DNA of 10,054 nt from Candidatus Omnitrophota bacterium (GTDB lineage Bacteria; Omnitrophota; Gorgyraeia; Gygaellales; Profunditerraquicolaceae). Within the stretch, counting starts at the first letter, position 1, and the number at the start of each line of letters is the position of its first letter. The stretch covers positions 1 through 10,054 of the forward strand of contig VGKF01000016.1 in NCBI GenBank assembly GCA_016867175.1. Direction: 5' to 3'. Both the position numbers and the translations under genes were made by a program. Below the pieces are notes generated by a model, which saw only the letters and a list, made by a program, of their open reading frames with translations, was not told the origin of the DNA and did not search any database. Positions 5,860-10,054 of this stretch are shown piece after piece.

Positions 5860-6585
5860 TCATATCTTCTTTATACTGGCTATAATCGCTGCCAGCTTAT
5901 CCATATCTATGCTAGCGTTTTTATCCCTGAGATAAACCTTAAAAAAATCACCCTGGCTGTTGAACATATTACAATCAAAATAATTCCCGGCTGAATCAAG
6001 GTTATAAGTAATAAAACCCTTCTTATCCGCGATAGAAAAACTGGCGATTTTGATATTGCCCTTCCTGCCTATATCTGGAGTAAATATGCCCTTCATAATT
6101 ATAAAAAAGGCATCGGATATGTTTTTAATATCTTCGTTGCGCGCGTACATCACCCGCCGGATAAACTCGTAGTCGTTCTTTATGCCGTATCCTTTAACCT
6201 GGGGAAAGGCGGTGACAAAAAAACCAGGATTTTGATAAAGCAGGTAGGCGACTGAGCCGGTATTTTTATCTTTTCTTTTTTTATAATAAACCTTTGTAAC
6301 CAGCTCCTTGACTACCTTAAAATCGCGAGGCAGCGATATCTCCATCTGCGGCAATCTATAGCTAAGCAGCCCGGACAAATACTCTTCGTTTATCAAGGGA
6401 TTGACTATCTCTGTCTGTGGCCTTACGCATAATACCGGAGACTTACGGCAATCCCCCATGCCGGATTCAACATACAGCCTTAAGATACCCGGGCCGCCGA
6501 AGCGGATTACGAATGCCAGGCCTAATATCAAAACCGAAATAACGGATAGGAGTTTTAGAGTCCGCTCTCTTCTTATGTTTCTCAT
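5860..6585 (-). CDS. Unrecognised single-pass membrane-anchored protein
   Basis: I do not recognise this 241-residue protein. A basic N-terminus (MRNIRRER) precedes one hydrophobic segment at about 10-28, so it is probably an N-in, C-out membrane protein with its bulk in the periplasm. There is no lipobox. The rest is a mixed alpha/beta-looking domain with two cysteines near the membrane (46 and 53) and one at 205, rich in Lys, Phe and Tyr; no repeat or catalytic motif stands out. The segment from about 82 (ISLPRDFKVVKEL) and the final helix-like part (228-240) give the impression of a small folded sensor or adhesin-type domain, which is a guess. The ATG overlaps the panB stop as ATGA, so translation is probably coupled to panB. 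It ends the five-gene unit just before the glyQS-upstream hairpins. Confidence 0.8.
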   Translation of the reverse strand: MRNIRRERTLKLLSVISVLILGLAFVIRFGGPGILRLYVESGMGDCRKSPVLCVRPQTEIVNPLINEEYLSGLLSYRLPQMEISLPRDFKVVKELVTKVYYKKRKDKNTGSVAYLLYQNPGFFVTAFPQVKGYGIKNDYEFIRRVMYARNEDIKNISDAFFIIMKGIFTPDIGRKGNIKIASFSIADKKGFITYNLDSAGNYFDCNMFNSQGDFFKVYLRDKNASIDMDKLAAIIASIKKI

Positions 6586-7418
6586 TCTTCTAACTTCTTA
6601 AGCTCTTCTTCTTTAATAGTAAAGCTGTGTTGGGGGCCGGGAAATTTACCTTCCATAACTTCATCCCTATAATTCTGGATTGCCCGGCTGATTTCAACTG
6701 AAATATTAGCGTATCTCTTGACAAACTTTGGCGTATAGCGCTCGAATAGCCCCAGCAAGTCATGAATAACCAGGACCTGTCCGTCGCAGTTTATGCCTGC
6801 GCCTATGCCGATAGCGGGGATTTTGAGTTTTTCCGTAATCAGCTTTGCGATCTTATCCGGGACGCACTCCAGGACTATAGCAAAACAGCCTAGGCCCTCC
6901 AAAGCCTCTGCCTGTCCGATCAGCCGTTTTGCTGCCTGGGCATCCTTACCTTGGACCTTAAAACCGCCTATCTTATCCGCAGTCTGGGGGGTAAGGCCGA
7001 TATGGCCCATCACAGGGATCCCGGCCTTGGTTATCTTCTCGGTTACCTCAAGGCACTTATCAAACCATTCTAATTTTATAGCATCGCATCCAGCTTCTTT
7101 TATAAACCTTTGGGCATTAGCAACCGACTCCTCGGTATTAACCTGGTATGAATCATAAGGCATATCCCCCACTACCAGGGCGCTCTTTACTGCGCGCGTC
7201 ACGGACTTGGAGTGATGCAGCATCTCAAACATCCCTACCTTGGTAGTAGAGTCAAGCCCCAAGACGACATTAGCCAGAGAATCTCCCACCAGGATAATGT
7301 CTATTCCCGCTTTATCCACTAGCGATGCAAGGGGATAATCATAAGCAGTGAGCATGGTGATTTTACGTTTGCCCTTTAGCCTCAAGATATCGCTAATACT
7401 GATTTTTATTTTTTCCAT
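6582..7418 (-). CDS. panB: 3-methyl-2-oxobutanoate hydroxymethyltransferase (ketopantoate synthesis)
   Basis: It transfers a one-carbon unit from 5,10-methylene-tetrahydrofolate to 2-oxoisovalerate, giving ketopantoate, the first committed step to pantothenate and CoA, in the cytoplasm. The 278 residues form one TIM barrel. Visible family motifs are TAYDYPLA (24-31), GDSL with metal ligand Asp46, GDMPYDSY with Asp85, the GHIGLTPQ stretch (138-145), GGFKVQGK (151-158), LECVP with the presumed catalytic Glu184, and IGIGAG...DGQVLV (203-217). The family's K-[LIV]-E-G-G segment reads KLEWF here (115-119): Lys and Glu are kept, the two glycines are not. No panC or panD is in the window. ATG is 9 nt after the corA stop, with only a weak AGG upstream. 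The stop overlaps the next gene by 4 nt. Confidence 0.97.
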   Translation of the reverse strand: MEKIKISISDILRLKGKRKITMLTAYDYPLASLVDKAGIDIILVGDSLANVVLGLDSTTKVGMFEMLHHSKSVTRAVKSALVVGDMPYDSYQVNTEESVANAQRFIKEAGCDAIKLEWFDKCLEVTEKITKAGIPVMGHIGLTPQTADKIGGFKVQGKDAQAAKRLIGQAEALEGLGCFAIVLECVPDKIAKLITEKLKIPAIGIGAGINCDGQVLVIHDLLGLFERYTPKFVKRYANISVEISRAIQNYRDEVMEGKFPGPQHSFTIKEEELKKLEE

Positions 7419-7427
7419 GGAATTAGC

Positions 7428-8399
7428 CTAAAGCCACTTTCTGCGCCTGAAAAAGATAAGCATAAGTATTGTTATGACCGCCATTATCGAAATAACCGCC
7501 GGATAACCATAGCGATGAGAGATCTCGGGCATGTACTTAAAATTCATGCCGTAGATACTTGCAATAAGCGTCAGTGGCATCATAATAGTAGCGATGACGG
7601 TGAGGGTTTTCATAACTTCATTTAACCGGTTTGAGACTACGGAAACATAAGCCTCCATTGCCCCGGTAACTACATCACGTGAAGTGCCCACGATGTCGTT
7701 CAATCGTACCAAATTATCGTATATGTTGCGGAAATATACTGTATTGCAAGAAAGGATTTGCGGATAATCACCGCGCGAAATAAGGCTCATAACGTCTGCC
7801 TGCGGGCCAATCGTGCGGCGCAGATACATAATTTCATTTTTAAGGACATAAATCTTTCTTAGCGTTTCATTGGAGGGGTCCTTAAAGAGCTCGTCGCTCA
7901 TTTCATCAACCATGGCATCAAAGTTATTGATAACCGGGAAATAGCTATCGACAAGATAATCAAGAATAGAATATAGGAGAAAATCGCTGCTATTTTTCAT
8001 AATCGGCGACTGCTTTTTAATCCTATCCTTAATTGTCGTAAACACGCTCGCCCCGTTATTATGCGTAGTAATAAGGAAATTCTTCCCTAAGCAACAATCG
8101 AGTTCCGAGGTATTTATTTTACCTTTAATATTATCCTGAGAATCCATTGCAAAAAGAATAAGAAAAAGGTAATCATTAAAATTTTCCACCTTAGGCCTGG
8201 CATTTACCATGATAAAATCTTCGATTGTAAGCGGATGCAGGTTAAATACTTCGGCTAAAAGGTCAATGTCGTTATCATCCAAGTCGCACATATCAACCCA
8301 CAATAGCCCCTTCCCATCGCTTAATACCTGGCGCATCTCCTCCGTCGGAATGCCTATCTTAACGCCATGCTCGGGATGGTAATAAAATGTTTCACGCAT
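7428..8399 (-). CDS. corA: CorA-family magnesium/cobalt transport channel
   Basis: This is an inner-membrane pentameric channel for Mg2+ and related divalent ions. From the ATG at 8397-8399 it has 323 residues, usual for the family. A long soluble N-terminal domain (about 1-260) ends in the extended helix that leads into the first membrane segment (about 265-283). The diagnostic YGMNFKYMPE follows, with GMN at 284-286 at the pore mouth. A second membrane segment (about 299-317) and a basic tail (RRRKWL) close it. The frame stays open to a TTG at 8415-8417, but AGGAG at 8407-8411 sits 7 nt before the inner ATG and would be buried in the longer reading frame, so the ATG is chosen. It overlaps the apbE end by 8 nt. 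Metal specificity cannot be read from the sequence. Confidence 0.95.
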   Translation of the reverse strand: MRETFYYHPEHGVKIGIPTEEMRQVLSDGKGLLWVDMCDLDDNDIDLLAEVFNLHPLTIEDFIMVNARPKVENFNDYLFLILFAMDSQDNIKGKINTSELDCCLGKNFLITTHNNGASVFTTIKDRIKKQSPIMKNSSDFLLYSILDYLVDSYFPVINNFDAMVDEMSDELFKDPSNETLRKIYVLKNEIMYLRRTIGPQADVMSLISRGDYPQILSCNTVYFRNIYDNLVRLNDIVGTSRDVVTGAMEAYVSVVSNRLNEVMKTLTVIATIMMPLTLIASIYGMNFKYMPEISHRYGYPAVISIMAVITILMLIFFRRRKWL

Positions 8400-9321
8400 T
8401 ATCCCTCTCCTTTTCAATAATCCATGTTTTTACGTCGGGGAATTGATCCAATAATTTTTCAGCCCCCTGCTTGCCCAGCACTACGATAATCGTAACCAGG
8501 GCATCGCTAGTCAGGCAATCAGAAGCAACAGCCGTTGCAGAGGTTACCCCGGAATCAGCGGGATAGCCTGTTTTTGGATTTATTATATGGCTATAACGCC
8601 TCTTATCTTTTATAAAATATTGCGCGTAGTCTCCGGAGGTAGCTACCGCAACATTCTCTAATTTTAGATTACCTAAGGGGCCTCTCTTACGCGGATCCTG
8701 TACAGCTACCCGCCAAGGCTTACCGGAATTATCCCCCAAGCAGTAAATATCGCCTCCGGCATTAATCAGGCAGTTTTTAATCCCCTGCCCTCTTAAGCGT
8801 TTTACAGCGCAATCAACAGCATATCCTTTGGCAATCGCCCCCAGATCCAGCTTCATGCCAGGAAGTTTCAATTTTACCGAATTATTATTTTTATCAAGAA
8901 TAATTTTATCAGAACCCACGAGCCTCAATGCCCTATTTACCTCTGCTTGCGTAGGCTTGCGGTATTTCTTATCTGAGAACCCCCACAAATCAAGCAAGGG
9001 CCCTACCGTAATATCAAAGGCCCCGCTGCTGGCCTGCCAGAAATATTTCGCCTTTTCTATTATATAAAGGGTTTCCGGGCTTACTGCCAGGCTCCCGTAT
9101 CTATTAAGCCTTGAGATCTCGCTCTGCGGGTCATACTTGTTAAGCAAGCCCTCTATCCTCTTTATCTCTGAAAAGACAATTTCCGAAGCAGAACTCTCAT
9201 CCGAAACTACCTCTACGAAAGTTCCCAGCATAACCCTGGTATTTCTATATAAGGGCGCTTTTTGGCACCCCGACATAAATCCAGAAAAAAAGATTGCGCA
9301 AATAATTAATCTATTGCACAT
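8392..9321 (-). CDS. apbE: FAD:protein FMN transferase, lipoprotein (ApbE)
   Basis: ApbE attaches FMN from FAD to Thr or Ser of exported proteins, such as Nqr/Rnf subunits or FMN-binding-domain proteins, on the outer face of the cytoplasmic membrane. The 309-residue protein begins with a short signal peptide and a lipobox-like FMSGC, so Cys19 is the likely lipidated residue. Family motifs follow in order: GTFVEV (33-38), the SGAFDITVGPL segment (99-109), LDLGAIAKGYAVD (158-170), INAGGDIY (186-193), HIINPKTGYP (245-254) and TSDALVT with the metal-site residues (271-277). No flavinylation target is visible in the window. The ATG lies inside the end of the TPR gene (11-nt overlap), with a distant GAGG as the only SD candidate, so coupling is likely. 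Its end holds the SD for corA. Confidence 0.96.
   Translation of the reverse strand: MCNRLIICAIFFSGFMSGCQKAPLYRNTRVMLGTFVEVVSDESSASEIVFSEIKRIEGLLNKYDPQSEISRLNRYGSLAVSPETLYIIEKAKYFWQASSGAFDITVGPLLDLWGFSDKKYRKPTQAEVNRALRLVGSDKIILDKNNNSVKLKLPGMKLDLGAIAKGYAVDCAVKRLRGQGIKNCLINAGGDIYCLGDNSGKPWRVAVQDPRKRGPLGNLKLENVAVATSGDYAQYFIKDKRRYSHIINPKTGYPADSGVTSATAVASDCLTSDALVTIIVVLGKQGAEKLLDQFPDVKTWIIEKERDNA
8407..8411 (-). promoter_or_regulatory. Shine-Dalgarno site fixing the corA start
   Basis: AGGAG on the minus strand, within a longer AAAAGGAGAGGG, lies 7 nt ahead of the ATG at 8397-8399 and inside the last codons of apbE. It favours this ATG over the upstream TTG at 8415-8417. Confidence 0.8.
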
Positions 9322-10054
9322 TCAGTTCTTTTAAAACCTCATTATCCGGATCAAGGCTTTGCGCTGCCTCAATATAAAGGTTGTATCTTTCCAGGTCGAA
9401 TTTCTTTTTATAGCACTCTGCCAGACGGGCATTGGCAGTAGCAAAATTAGGCGCCAGGGTAACTGCGGCATTTAATTCAAGGAACGCCTTATCCGGATTG
9501 CCTCCTATTATCTTAGGGGCCTTAAGATAAAACGTCCCTAAGGCCAGGCGCACCTCAGAGAGCTTAGGCGCTAACTCCTTAGCCTTTAGTAAATAGCAGC
9601 CGACCTGAGTGCCATATCTGATTTTAGCCAGGATATCCCCTTTTTCTGCGCGTCTGGCGTTTATGGTCCCCAGCATCATATAAGCCAGGGCCTCGGTATC
9701 CTTATCACCATAATAAGATAAGGCAGCGCTGATCAATTCTTGCGCCTTATCCAGTTTATCCTCTTTATATTCTATATAAGAAAGCGTGACCAGCGCAGGC
9801 GCATATTGTGGGTTCTTAGAGATTACGCCCTCTAATATTTTCCGGGATTCCTCATATCTTCTTTTCCTACGTAGCACCTCTGCCTTTCCCCAGAGCGCAT
9901 CCAGGTCTTCGGGGTTGGCCCTTATTGCCTTCTCAAAGTTCTCCCAGGCCTCGATATCCTGCCTTTCTTTAAGCAGCCTCAGGCCCTCTACCAGCGCTTT
10001 AGAGGGATTTTCTTTAAAAGATACCCTATCTAGACGCATTGCCGATACCTGAGG
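9311..10054 (-). CDS. TPR-repeat protein, possibly exported (5' end uncertain or cut by window edge)
   Basis: This is a tetratricopeptide-repeat protein, a helical scaffold class that binds partner proteins; no enzymatic domain is visible. From the ATG at 10037-10039 it has 242 residues. TPR-like helix pairs are seen at about 13-46 (AWENFEKAIRANPED), 47-80 (RYEESRKILEGVISKNPQY), 81-114, and, after a less regular part with IRYGTQVGCYLLKAKELAP (140-158), at about 183-232 with GGNPDKAFLELNAAVTLAPN. The GGNP-containing segment is reminiscent of TatT-like TPR proteins, a weak resemblance. The frame is open through the window edge (Pro-Gln-Val-Ser-Ala before Met1), and SD support for this ATG is weak, so the true protein may start further upstream, perhaps with a signal peptide. 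It overlaps apbE by 11 nt, suggesting joint expression and perhaps a role in the same envelope process. Confidence 0.85.
   Translation of the reverse strand, partial: PQVSAMRLDRVSFKENPSKALVEGLRLLKERQDIEAWENFEKAIRANPEDLDALWGKAEVLRRKRRYEESRKILEGVISKNPQYAPALVTLSYIEYKEDKLDKAQELISAALSYYGDKDTEALAYMMLGTINARRAEKGDILAKIRYGTQVGCYLLKAKELAPKLSEVRLALGTFYLKAPKIIGGNPDKAFLELNAAVTLAPNFATANARLAECYKKKFDLERYNLYIEAAQSLDPDNEVLKELNVQ

Noticed and set aside
6793..7158. Plus-strand 121-codon reading frame inside panB
   Set aside because: It is fully antisense to conserved PanB motifs and its composition mirrors them; no independent support.
8400..8417. Longer CorA starting at TTG (8415-8417)
   Set aside because: The six extra codons consist of the AAAAGGAGAGGG SD of the inner ATG; a well-spaced SD (7 nt) supports the ATG.

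Overview
The window is a densely packed, entirely minus-strand stretch of bacterial chromosome: eight complete or near-complete housekeeping or accessory genes, one partial gene at the right edge, and one tRNA gene at the left edge. Gene order, very short spacers, a single-chain glycyl-tRNA synthetase, pyruvate phosphate dikinase and an outer-membrane-style lipoprotein ApbE point to a diderm, probably anaerobic or fermentative bacterium. The overall look resembles uncultivated lineages such as Candidatus Omnitrophota or its PVC/Elusimicrobiota neighbours. That placement rests on general resemblance only; no marker here is decisive.

Reading in the direction of transcription (right to left): a TPR protein cut by the window edge (9311-10054), ApbE flavin transferase lipoprotein (8392-9321), CorA metal channel (7428-8399), PanB ketopantoate hydroxymethyltransferase (6582-7418) and an unrecognised membrane-anchored protein (5860-6585). 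These five overlap or are 9 nt apart and look like one transcript. A 116-base gap follows, holding a perfect 16-bp inverted repeat and a second hairpin that competes with it. Then come glyQS (4448-5743), an 86-base gap dominated by a 72-base imperfect palindrome, ppdK (1619-4360), a compact RpoD-type sigma factor (790-1617), apt (242-778) and tRNA-Arg(CCT) (164-237). The gaps from ppdK to tRNA are 1, 11 and 4 nt, so these four are probably one transcript too.

Functionally, the second cluster mixes translation (glyQS, tRNA-Arg), central carbon and energy metabolism (PPDK, which interconverts pyruvate/ATP/Pi with PEP/AMP/PPi), purine salvage (Apt, which makes AMP and PPi) and transcription (sigma factor). 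The first cluster mixes CoA biosynthesis, divalent metal transport and flavinylation of exported proteins. I see no defence system, CRISPR array, transposase, prophage gene or secondary-metabolite locus.

The unusual signals are non-coding: (i) a 54-base exact direct repeat at the left edge that carries the 3' end of tRNA-Arg with it, 125 bases from the intact tRNA; (ii) a palindromic repeat whose arm supplies the stop codon and last residues of glyQS; (iii) the mutually exclusive hairpins ahead of glyQS. These look like small dispersed or mobile repeats, and a genome-wide search would test that.
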